Shown: positions 17,331-25,408 of the stretch, piece by piece
Position numbering within the stretch: position 1 is the first letter of the stretch
Layout of the letters: every line of letters starts with the position of its first letter
DNA from: Chara braunii
Taxonomy: Eukaryota; Streptophyta; Charophyceae; Charales; Characeae
NCBI GenBank assembly: GCA_003427395.1
Contig: BFEA01000051.1
Coordinates: 4,294,440 to 4,321,205 of the forward strand
DNA: 26,766 bases
Reading direction: 5' to 3'
Notes under the pieces: model-generated
Told to the model about the DNA's origin: nothing
What the model saw: only the letters and a program-made list of their open reading frames with translations
Database searches by the model: none
Made by a program: the position numbers and the translations under genes

Positions 17331-17413
17331 GATTTCAGCCTCAAAACTCAAAAGCATGCGACTGGGCCCCACTTGGCTTGATTCTTTGTTCTGGACCGTA
17401 TATTACAAGGACT

Positions 17414-17500
17414 GATGGACACTGGACTCTGTTTCCAGCAGGCGTAGCTGCCCACCAATAGATTGGAGCCATATTCTGCTCTTATCACCTCCACAAATAG
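17414..17500 (+). mobile_element. LINE 3'-end copy 9
   Basis: GGACACTGGACTCTGTTTCC, AGCAGGCGTAGCTGCCCACC and AATAGATTGGAGCC match the family with more changes. The stem keeps five pairs (CTGGA/TCCAG). It ends with CTGCTCTTATCACCTCC, like the CTCTTACCACC near the tail of other copies. Confidence 0.75.
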
Positions 17501-17523
17501 GCCTTCCACAGATGTTAAAAAAA

Positions 17524-17719
17524 AGGGGTAACAACCCGGGAGTTAAAGAAACCAGTTATAACTGCACTATGGGCCAAGCTGCAGTTTGCAATGGCACTTC
17601 AGGCACCATACCTGGCCAGAAAGCTGGTTGTATACATTGCCCGAGCTACAATTGCAAACTGTATCTTGGCCCATAGTGCAATTATAACTCATTTTTGTGA
17701 CTCCCGCGTAGCTTCCCCT
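17524..17719. mobile_element. Fold-back element with about 75-bp imperfect inverted repeats
   Basis: The left arm starts AGGGG at 17524 and the right arm ends CCCCT at 17719. Inside, TGCACTATGGGCCAAG at 17553-17568 is the exact reverse complement of CTTGGCCCATAGTGCA at 17665-17680, and the match continues outward through AGTTATAA and CGGGAGT and inward through CAGTTTGCAAT. About 40-50 bp of unpaired centre remains. There is no coding capacity. It looks like a MITE or a hairpin-forming transcript locus. I could not assign a target duplication. Confidence 0.75.
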
Positions 17720-17761
17720 GAAAGACAAAACAAGAAGGATTGATATGCCCGTTTCCCAGAC

Positions 17762-18056
17762 ATCCGCTGTGGCTCAGTGGTTAGGGTGCCGGTTGGAAAT
17801 GCGCATTGTGGTCTGAGGTTGCGGGTTCAAAACTCCGCCCCCACAAGCAGGGACACTGGCGGACGTTTGCATAGCGCACAGCCATTTGCACATTTGCACA
17901 CCCCCCCTGGGCTGGTGCAAGGTAAGGATTACAGACACTGCCTGTGCACCACCCAAGGGGTTTAGCGTATGCTAGGCCTAGGCTATGAGAGGGTTGCCTG
18001 ACGTTCTTGGTCCATTGCGGGGTTCAGTACCTGATAAACGAAAAAAGTTTAAAAAT
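17762..18056 (+). mobile_element. tRNA-derived SINE
   Basis: The head has a polymerase III A box, TGGCTCAGTGG (17770-17780), and a B box, GGTTCAAAACTCC (17824-17836), 54 bp apart as in tRNA genes. The B box has one extra mismatch to GGTTCGANTCC. It does not form a clean tRNA cloverleaf and is followed by about 200 bp of unrelated body ending in A-rich sequence (GATAAACGAAAAAAGTTTAA). That is the plan of a SINE, which would be copied by a LINE enzyme. I see no certain flanking duplication. An isolated tRNA gene is less likely because of the body and tail. Confidence 0.75.
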
Positions 18057-18164
18057 TGTGGCGATGCAGACAGGGTTGTGGGAGACTGGTCACGTAGAAT
18101 TGGTGCCAAGGCCATACCTCAGGAAACGAGGAAAGTAGAACACTGTATTGGATGATCTATGTAA

Positions 18165-18271
18165 GGGACGCTGGACCCGGTTTCCAGCAGGTGCCGCTAC
18201 CCACCAATAGATGGAGCAGCCCGTCAGCTAAACTCTCAATTCTGGTGGTTCTCTCATCACCACTGGGATAA
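18165..18271 (+). mobile_element. LINE 3'-end copy 10, interrupted by element B
   Basis: GGGACGCTGGACCCGGTTTCC, AGCAGGTGCCGCTACCCACC and AATAGATGGAGCAGCCC run on to CTCATCACCACTGGGATA, matching copy 3 up to a few bases before its tail. The LTR of element B starts immediately afterwards, so B inserted into this copy. The rest should lie beyond the 3' LTR, outside the window. Confidence 0.85.
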
Positions 18272-18295
18272 TGTGGCATACTGCGCAGCCACATG

Positions 18296-18490
18296 GGCCT
18301 CCAGGGCCTGTCCCGCAGTCTCAGCCTAAAAGCCTAGAAACAAGGGCTTACAGGCCCTGTGTCCTTTCAGCCTGAAAGACTGAAAAACGAGGGCCTGCAG
18401 GCCCTATGTCGTTTCAGCCTAAAACAGGGCCTTCAGGCCCTGAGTCTTCTCAGCCTGAAACGGAGGGCCACTTTCGGGCCCTCATAAGAT
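18296..18490 (+). repeat. Array of about five GGGCC-palindrome units in the LTR
   Basis: Units of roughly 37-47 bp each begin with a palindrome-like block (CAGGGCCTG, GGGCTTACAGGCCC, GGGCCTGCAGGCCC, GGGCCTTCAGGCCC, GGGCCACTTTCGGGCCC). All but the last continue with TCTCAGCCTAAAA or TTTCAGCCTGAAA. The 3' LTR has the same array at about 26115-26310 with several blocks mutated. Confidence 0.8.
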
Positions 18491-18793
18491 CGACCTGCCC
18501 TAACACTCAGGCACCAAACCAGGGTTTCGGGAACAGGCTATTTTTGACCTGTTCCCACGCCAGCCTCAGCAGGAGCTGCAGCGGCAGGCCCTGGCTCACC
18601 TCGGCATTGGCAAGAGCAGCCTCCTGGACTGCCCCGCCCTGCAGCTGCAGGCAGTCAGGAGGCAGGCCGAGGTAGTACATAGGGAGTTCCCATGCACTTC
18701 ACGGGCAGTCAGAGGCCGAGGCAGTAGTAGTCTTCAGGATTCGGCAGCAGCACTCTGGAGGAGCGCTGCAGGAGTAGCTTAGCGCTAGCAGTG

Positions 18794-18852
18794 GTCTTCA
18801 GCGCTGGACGCTAGTAGCAGTAGCAGTAGTCTTCAGCGCTGGGCGCTAGTAG
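18794..18852 (+). repeat. 35-bp tandem duplication present only in the 5' LTR
   Basis: GTCTTCAGCGCTGG(A/G)CG followed by CTAGTAG occurs at 18794-18817 and again at 18829-18852. The 3' LTR has only one copy (26614-26637). Since both LTRs are made identical at insertion, one LTR gained or lost the copy later. Confidence 0.85.
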
Positions 18853-19454
18853 AGGTAGAGGAGGTGAGAGAGAGAGATGGCTGGTGGAGGCCAGGGAGAC
18901 TTACCTGTGGCGCCATATCTCCAGCTTCATCTTCAAGGTACCTGCATCAAGGCGCCAACTTCACAGGTTAGTACCGGACACAGAGAGAGAGAGAGAGAGT
19001 TCTTATTCTTCCTCTTCTAAGTCCACCATCTCTTCTTCACCCTCTTACTACCTGACTTCTCAGTATCAGCGGACTACGACAGAGAGAGAGAGTTGTGACT
19101 TGAGACTTGACGACATTGGATCCAGACTCGACATTGGGATTCAGACATTTTGACGAGGGACTATTTGGGCCGGTGCCGAAGACTTGGTGTTGACGACATT
19201 CCCTTCTTCCCCTCTTCTTCGTCTAACCCCCCCCTCTTCTTCGTCTGTGTATGGCTGGGGACTGGCGCATTCTTCCTGTGTGAGCGCCAGGCCCCTTCAC
19301 ACCATGGAGTGATGATGATGATGTATGTTTGGGGCTGCATTGCAATATTGATTGTTCGGATCATTGGTATCTAAGTCTTCCGCTACGCTATCTTGTACTT
19401 TGTGAGAGAGGTCGGTTCTTGTTCTGGTCTGCACCATTACAGTATGCAACAGTT

Positions 19455-19468
19455 TGGTATCGGAGCGG
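19455..19468 (+). promoter_or_regulatory. Element B primer binding site (initiator Met tRNA)
   Basis: TGGTATCGGAGCGG differs at one base from the standard TGGTATCAGAGC. It begins three bases after the LTR end, as expected for minus-strand priming. Confidence 0.85.
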
Positions 19469-19555
19469 ACCTCTCATTCAGAGGACCCGCTCAATCAAGT
19501 AGCCAGCTTGCTTGATCTATTGATTACTCATTAGTAAATCAAGTAGGACTTCGTC

Positions 19556-20050
19556 AAATCTCTGAATTTTTTTTCTCGCAACAAATATCTGAAAATTTTT
19601 GATAATCGCATTTCGTTTTACCTAAAAATTTCTGATATTAGTATTTCGTTTTCACGCAACAAATATCTGAAATTTTTGATAATCGCATTTCGTTTTATCT
19701 GAAAATTCCTGATAGTAGCATTTCATTTCTCTGATATTCGCATACATAGCCGAAAATTTCTGATGTTAACATTTCGTTTTCTAGGCACATTAGGATAACG
19801 ATAGAAGTGGTCATATTCTCGGAAACCGGATTTATTCTTTTCTGAAAATCGAATCTCCATTCTATCTCGCAAAATTTTTGAAAACCGAAATCTTGCGAAG
19901 CCTACTAGCATTTCGTTTAGGCATATTAGGATGTTGCCATATTCTCAGAAACTGGATTTAGTTCTTTTCTGAAAAACGCATCTCTACTATATTTCGCAAT
20001 TTTTTATTTTTTTTAAATCGCATTTTTGTAAAAGCCGAAACTTTGTGGAT
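19556..20050 (+). repeat. Degenerate tandem arrays in the element B leader
   Basis: From about 19580 to 19780 units of about 32 bp read CTGAAAATTTTTGATA, then ATCGCATTTCGTTTT, with two interruptions by CGCAACAAATAT. They are followed by two copies of a longer block of about 140 bp, starting near 19772 and 19910. That block holds (G)GCA(C/T)ATTAGGAT, CATATTCTC(G/A)GAAAC, then TCTTTTCTGAAAA and TTTCGCAA. The leader is AT-rich and non-coding. Confidence 0.75.
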
Positions 20051-20268
20051 CCTGGCCTAGATCTCTCTCATAGTATTCTTCTGACATGCCTTACTCATAA
20101 CAGATCGACAGATATACAAAAAAAAAAAAAAGGCGGGGGTGATCCTCTTCTTTTATTTTTTATTTATTTTATTCTGTTGATTAGGACCGAGAGGAAAGTA
20201 TAGCTGGGTTGGTTACCTACTTGCGTTTTCCCTCCCACCCACCCCTTTGCATGCATTCCCGGGTTGGT
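20051..20268 (+). other. Rest of the element B leader
   Basis: No gene is seen. The stretch includes a short A run at about 20119-20131 and T-rich sequence before the 14-bp array. Confidence 0.55.
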
Positions 20269-20482
20269 ACAGTGCCACGTCAGCAACAGTGCCACATCAG
20301 CAGTGCCACATCAGCAGTGCCGCCACGTCAGCAGTGCCACGTCAGCAGTGCCACGTCAGCAGTGCCACGTCAGCAGTGCCACGTCAGCAGTGCCACGTCA
20401 GCAGTGCCATGTCAGCAACAATGCCACGTCAGCAGTGCCACGTCAACAACAGTGCCACGTCAGCAGTACCACGTCAGCAGTG
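20269..20482 (+). repeat. 14-bp tandem repeat GTGCCACGTCAGCA, about 14 copies
   Basis: The unit recurs from 20271 to 20480 with few changes (CCACAT twice, CCATGT once, and 2-3 bp insertions at some junctions). Each unit contains CCACGTCA, an ACGT-core sequence of the type bound by plant bZIP factors. No frame contains a stop. The array ends 10 bp before the gag ATG. Confidence 0.92.
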
Positions 20483-20492
20483 CCCCGCCACC

Positions 20493-21749
20493 ATGACGGG
20501 CTCAGTTCTGGGCATGCCAGGCCAACTGGCCAATGAGTCCATTGCCGAGTACCGACAACGTTTCGAAGCTCAGCTCGCACTGATTGTGGCCGAGGAACAG
20601 CGTCAGGTGGAAGCCGAGGCTGCCCGCCTACAAGCTGAAGCGGCGGCAACAGTTGAAAAGCAGCGGCTTCAAGCCGAAGCCGAAGCAGATACCCAGGCAC
20701 GCCACAAGGAGGCCCAGGATCTGTTACAGCGGCATGAAGCCACCAGCATCGAAAAACTCAAGTTTTGGCATTTTGAACCATCTGAGCAGCATGACGACGC
20801 GACACCGGAAGAGCAGCACAAGGAGTTCCTGGCCAAACTCGTGACCCGGTTGGTTTACACTAGTAACCACCTGCAGTCCGAGCTGGTGAATCTCCGACGG
20901 GCGGTGCGGAACCACAAGGATCTGCACGAAGATGCTACACGGGCACTTGATTCCCGTGTACAGGACTTGGAGCAATCTGCACCAAGACCAGATGCCGGCG
21001 AGTCCAGCAGTGCACCCTCTACCCGCCAATTGGAGGAACGAGTTGACCACGTTGTCGCAATGCTCGACGACATCAGCACCTTCGCTGCACCAGCCACCAT
21101 CAGCAAGCAACTGGACACCTTGAAGACTAAGGTTCAGCAATTGCACCAGCTGCCCAACAAGGATGGCAACACCACACACTGGCAGCACTACAAGATGTCG
21201 ACATTCCGCATCGAAAAGTTCGATGATTATACGCATCAAGACCCGGTCCCCTGGTGGGAGGGCTTTACGACGGAACTTCGGATTCTTTTCGTCCCCGAGC
21301 ACTCGTACATCGGCGCGCTGTTCCTCAACTCAAAGGGCGGATGCCAGATCTGGCTTAGCCACCTGGCAACCATCCACGGCGTCGACGTCGCCGATCTGCA
21401 CACAAAGATTCCTTGGGCAGATCCGACGAAGCTATGGAAGAAGCGGTTCATCGTGGACGATGCCTCGACGCTCGCCATCAACCGTCTCTTCACTATGACG
21501 CAAGGCAACACATCGACACGCGACTGGCTCACGGAATGGCAAAAGATCGCGGCAACGCCCGGTCTCGAATTGCCATTTTCTCATCTGCGCCAGGAGTTCT
21601 ACAACCGGTCATGTGCCGCCTTGAGCCTTGCACTTGGTGATCGCGAGCAATATGCGACCTTCGCCGAAATCATCGACAAGGCAAAGGAGGGCGGCTACAC
21701 ACGAGAAGTCGGCATGGCAGCCAACCTATGTGGAGAAAGGAAAATTTAG
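20493..21749 (+). pseudogene. Element B gag (capsid part), ends early by frameshift
   Basis: The ATG at 20493 sits in GCCACCATGA, a near-ideal eukaryotic start context, so I prefer it over upstream ATGs within the repeat array. The product would be 418 residues. Residues about 20-80 form an Ala/Glu/Gln-rich coiled coil, with further heptad-like segments (RVQDLEQ and QLEERVDHVVAMLDDI). From about residue 237 the sequence FRIEKFDDYTHQDPVPWWEG, then WADPTKLWKKRF and RDWLTEWQ, matches the capsid-type domain of plant Ty3/gypsy Gag. The frame stops at TAG 21747, but the +1 frame continues as KGKFSPRSQHVAAVHSDN, so a one-base indel near 21740 truncates it. The nucleic-acid-binding end follows in that other frame. 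Confidence 0.88.
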
Positions 21750-22100
21750 TCCGCGTTCGCAACATGTCGCTGCAGTCCACTCGGACAACATTGTGGAAGA
21801 CCCGGCAGCCACCCAAGCATCACGTGAGGGAGATCAGGTGGCTGCTTTCCAGCCACGAAGCAACAACAACTCCCGAGGAAAAGGGAAGGCGAAAACCGCA
21901 TCGTCGGCCGGAAACGGACAGCCAGCACCATGGGTCAAGTTTCAAGTGTAATACTTATTTGTTTATTTTTTTTGCTATTCTAGCACAAGACCTCCGAATG
22001 CCCGGATCAAGGCAAGGAGGATGTTCGGCCTCGCAGCAACTCGGGAAATTGCGCGGGAGGTAAGGCGACTCCACCTCTCACTCCGCCAGATTCGGCCGCC
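21750..22100 (+). pseudogene. Element B gag C-terminus with interrupted zinc knuckle
   Basis: In the +1 frame the protein continues to WVKFQV and a TAA at 21949. After a T-rich stretch, the original gag frame resumes at 21984 with HKTSECPDQGKEDVRP, which supplies the His-x4-Cys half of a CCHC zinc knuckle. The Cys-x2-Cys half is not visible where expected. The sequence between (about 21946-21983) begins GT and ends AG. Either the knuckle was disrupted by insertion or deletion, or this is a tiny intron, which I think less likely because 38 bases is very short. Confidence 0.65.
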
Positions 22101-22841
22101 TTGCTAGCGGCCTCCTACACATCTGGGGAGGATGCGAATGTCGCAAGTCCTCGGTTTACTTACGAGGATTATGCTGTCCACTTGCTCCCACCGTTGGACC
22201 AACCACTCCACGTGCAACAATCCACCGCATGCACGGTTTCACTACCATCGGCAACCGAATCGGCAACTTCGCCGCCATCTATCGCCGGGGATTCGACGAC
22301 ATGGTCAAGACTTGAAGAGCTCGACCCGTTGACGTTTGCGGACTTCCAATGGATGCCCCTTCCCCGGTCCGGTCGATTGCCGAAACCGCATTGCAACGTG
22401 CTCATGGCACAATTGCGGGATTACTTGCACACTGCAGTACCAACTCCGTTGATGGATGTCGGAGTAGAGGTTGTCGACCTTCACGCCTACATTGCGAAGA
22501 TCGACCGCGAGTTCAAGACACAACGGTACGACGACATTGACGCACCATTGTTGTACATATGCATTCAGATTGGAGAGGCGACCTGCAGCGCTTTGATTGA
22601 TTGCGGAGCTACTCGCAACTACATGAGCCAAGACTTCATGGTATGCGCTGGCCTTGGGCCACGCGTTCGGAGGAAGTCACAGCCCACGCAAGTTACGTTG
22701 GCCGACAGTCACACGCACAAGTCAATCGACCGGTGCATTGATGTCGTCCCCATGTACTTTGCCCCGCATGCAAGCGAGGCCGTGTCCTTCGATATTTTGG
22801 ACACCAAGTTCGACATGATCTTGGGCATGTCATGGTTGTAA
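22101..22841 (+). pseudogene. Element B protease region
   Basis: The frame is open from before 22101 to a TAA at 22839-22841. ALIDCGATRNYMS places the catalytic Asp at 22599-22601. The usual D-[ST]-G-A is D-C-G-A here, so the residue after the catalytic Asp is changed, and activity is doubtful. Downstream, FDILDTKFDMILGMSWL matches the C-terminal FDxLxxxxDxxLGMxWL of Ty3/gypsy proteases. The TAA follows that motif immediately, and the frame continues cleanly after it with SEDHPVNFYRRTIHVRDRNG, so it is an internal nonsense codon. Confidence 0.87.
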
Positions 22842-24580
22842 AGCGAGGATCACCCGGTGAACTTCTACCGCCGCACCATTCACGTTCGTGATCGGAACGG
22901 AGTACTAGTCCCATGCACGGTGCCTCCTCCTCACCCTTCGATCAGCTGCCACGTGGTGTCCGCCGCAAGCATTCGAGCTTCCATCATCCGGGATGACATC
23001 GAGGAGATGGGGGTGTGTTTTCTCCACACCCTCCCGCCCCAAGACATTCTATCGACGGACTCACCACCTGACCCAGGCATCACCGAGCTTCTCGACGCCT
23101 ACGACGACGTGTTCGAAACACCACACGGAGTAGTACTGGATCGGCCCATCCGCGACGAGATCATCCTTGAGGACGGGGCCGTACCTCCGCGTGGTTGCAT
23201 CTACCGCATGAGCGAGGAAGAGTTAAGTGTGCTAAGGGCACAACTCGACGATCTTCTCGAGAAAGGTTGGATTCGACCTAGCTCTTCGCCATACGGTGCT
23301 CCCGTTCTCTTCGTCTGGAAGAAGAACAAGGAGCTACGGTTGTGCATCGATTATCGCAAGCTCAACGCGTAACCGTCAAGAACATCGCTCTTCTTCCGCG
23401 CATCGACGATCTCCTCGAACGACTGGGCGGCGCCAAGTTCTTCTCCAAGCTTGACCTCAAATCAGGATATCACCAACTCGAGATCCGGCAGGAGGACCGC
23501 TACAAGACCGCGTTTAAGACGCAATATGGGCATTTCGAATGGTTGGTCATGCCTTTTGGCCTTACGAATGCCCCGACCACATTCCAAGCGGCTATGACAA
23601 CGGAGTTCTGACACATGCTGGATAGATTCGTACTCATCTACCTCGACGACATCTTGGTGTACAGCCGGAGTTTAGACGAGCATGTGGAGCACCTGCGCAC
23701 CGTTTTGGAGCGGCTACAACAAGCCAAATACAAAGTCAACCGCGACAAATGCGAATTCGCGCGGCGAGAGCTGGAGTACTTGGGACATTATGTGACACCG
23801 CAAGGCATCCGTCCACTTGTGGACAAGATCAAGGCCATCCGCGTATGGCCCGAGCCCACCAACACCACGGACATTCGTTCATTCATGGGATTGGCGGGCT
23901 ACTATCAACGCTTCATCACCGGGTACTCAAGGATTGTCGCACCTATGACGAGATTACAATCTCCAAAGGTGCCATTCGTATTCGATGATGATGCACGCCG
24001 GTCATTCCAAGCACTCAAGATGGCCATGCTCATGGCACCTGTCCTTAGCATCTACGACCCCACCCTGGCAACAAGAGTGACAACCGACGCTTCCGGCTAT
24101 GGCATTGGGGCAGTCTTGGAACAACACGATGGCGACGACTGACACCCTGTGGAGTATTTCATCCACAAAGTGCCTCCCATCAATTCACTTGATGATGCAA
24201 GGAAGAAGGAGCTGCTCGCATTCGTGATGACTCTCAAGCGATGGCGGCACTTCCTCCTTGGGCGTCGAAGGTTCACATGGGTCACGGACAATAACCCATT
24301 GACCTACTACAAGACGTAGGATACGGTGAGCAGCACGATCGGACGATGGATGTACGACATCGACCAATTTGACTTCACACCGAAACGTCTCCCCGGCCTC
24401 TCCAATCGCGCAGCAGATGCACTCTCGCGAAGACTTCCGCGACTCTCCAATCGCGCAGCAGATGCACTCTCCCCGGCCTCTCCAATCGCGCATCATGCCT
24501 TCGCATTTGATGAGGAACTTCCGCGACACTTCATCCGGGGCTATCAGTCCAATCCGGATTTCGCCATGCTGTATGCGCAA
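22842..24580 (+). pseudogene. Element B reverse transcriptase and RNase H
   Basis: The first part reads PIRDEIILEDGAVPPRGCIY, then [10 protein letters not shown] and [12 protein letters not shown] to a TAA at 23370. A one-base deletion there moves the frame, and it resumes with [35 protein letters not shown] and FGLTNAP. The catalytic YLDD is at 23639-23650. RNase H follows with TTDASGYGIGAVLEQ, FVMTLKRWRHFLLG and WVTDNNPLTYY, ending in NRAADALSR. In-frame stops are at 23609 (TGA), 24140 (TGA) and 24317 (TAG). Each lies where relatives have Arg, Trp or Gln, so point mutation explains them. A tandem duplication distorts the end (24391-24492). Confidence 0.92.
24391..24492 (+). repeat. Internal duplications at the RNase H/integrase junction
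   Basis: CTCTCCAATCGCGCAGCAGA and eight more bases occur at 24398-24425 and 24443-24470. A third, partial copy, CCCCGGCCTCTCCAATCGCG, at 24471-24490 repeats 24391-24410. The offsets are 45 and 80 bp. The duplicated protein reads LSNRAADALS twice. The third copy is read in another frame as PASPIAHHAF. Confidence 0.9.
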
Positions 24581-25408
24581 CTATCTTCGGATCACCCGCC
24601 GACCAAACATTATCACATCGTCGACGGGTACTTGCTCCTCCACTCGAGAGGCAAGGACTTATTGTGTGTCCCACACGACCGTCGTTTTCGGACTCGCCTT
24701 CTCGGTGAGTACCATGACTCGCGACTCGCCGGCCATTTTGGAGTCAATCGCACTATTGCACGACTTCAGCAACGATTCCGATGGTCTGACCTCATTACCG
24801 ATGTCACTCGGTATTGCGACTCTTGCGAAGTTTGCCGACGAAGCAAGCCCCGCAACCGCAATCCCTACGACGAGTTGCGCCCAATGCCTATCCCACAGGA
24901 ACCCGGGCTCTCCATTGCCATGGACGTCACCGGTCCGTTTCCCCGTGACCGGCTCGTGCACGACGGCATCCTCACGGTCGTTGACCGTTTGAGTAAGTAT
25001 GCGCGATTTCTTCCTTGCAAGTACTACGCCACGACTCCCGAACCTGCGCGCCTCCTACACACCAACTGGATTTGCAGCCATGGCATGTCAGAAGACATCG
25101 TCAGCGACCGCGACACTCACTTCATGTCGGCATTTTGGACTTCTCTCATGCAGGAATCCGGCACGAAGATGAAACCAAGTTCAACTCGGCATCCACAAAC
25201 GGACAGGCAAAGGGAGCGGGCACATCAAACCGCTCAAATGATGCTTCGTACCCTCATCCGTCCGGATCAGATGGATTGGGTTCACCGCCTCCTCGACATC
25301 GAGTTCGCCTACAACACTTCGTTGCATCCGGCGATCGGCGTAATTCCATTCGAGTTGCACAACGGTGGTCGGAAAGGCCGTATATTCGCTGGTCTTCTCC
25401 TTCCATGA
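24581..25408 (+). pseudogene. Element B integrase
   Basis: The zinc-binding His residues are at 24713 and 24734 (YHDSRLAGHFG) and the Cys pair at 24824 and 24833 (CEVC). The catalytic Asp residues are at 24923 (MDVTGPFP) and 25106 (VSDRDTHF), with Glu at 25214 in TDRQRERAHQ. The usual DGQTERAH is changed to DRQRERAH, so two flanking residues of the active-site motif have become Arg. The frame is open from 24326 to a TGA at 25406, in the place of an expected Arg codon after LLLP. Confidence 0.9.

Larger units (their letters stand above)
18272..19451 (+). repeat. Element B 5' LTR
   Basis: It begins TGTGGCAT, matching 26091 onward, and ends GCAACA four bases before the primer site, giving 1,180 bp. 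It contains an array of GGGCC-palindrome units near its start, a 35-bp duplication at 18794-18852 and GA-rich tracts at about 18981-19000 and 19080-19092. The 3' LTR covers only the first 676 bases in this window. Confidence 0.9.

Noticed and set aside
17762-17850. A functional tRNA gene
   Set aside because: A and B boxes are present, but the arms do not form a convincing cloverleaf, the B box is imperfect, and a SINE-like body and A-rich tail follow.
18406-18675. Open frame in the element B 5' LTR
   Set aside because: It is in a different frame from the one above, crosses the palindrome array and has no recognisable domain.
20269-20482. CRISPR-like array
   Set aside because: The 14-bp units are contiguous, with no unique spacers. 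It is a simple tandem repeat in a eukaryotic retroelement.
20247-20492. Upstream ATG at 20247 as the gag start
   Set aside because: It would put about 80 residues of repeat-encoded peptide ahead of gag and has a poorer start context than the ATG at 20493. It cannot be fully excluded.
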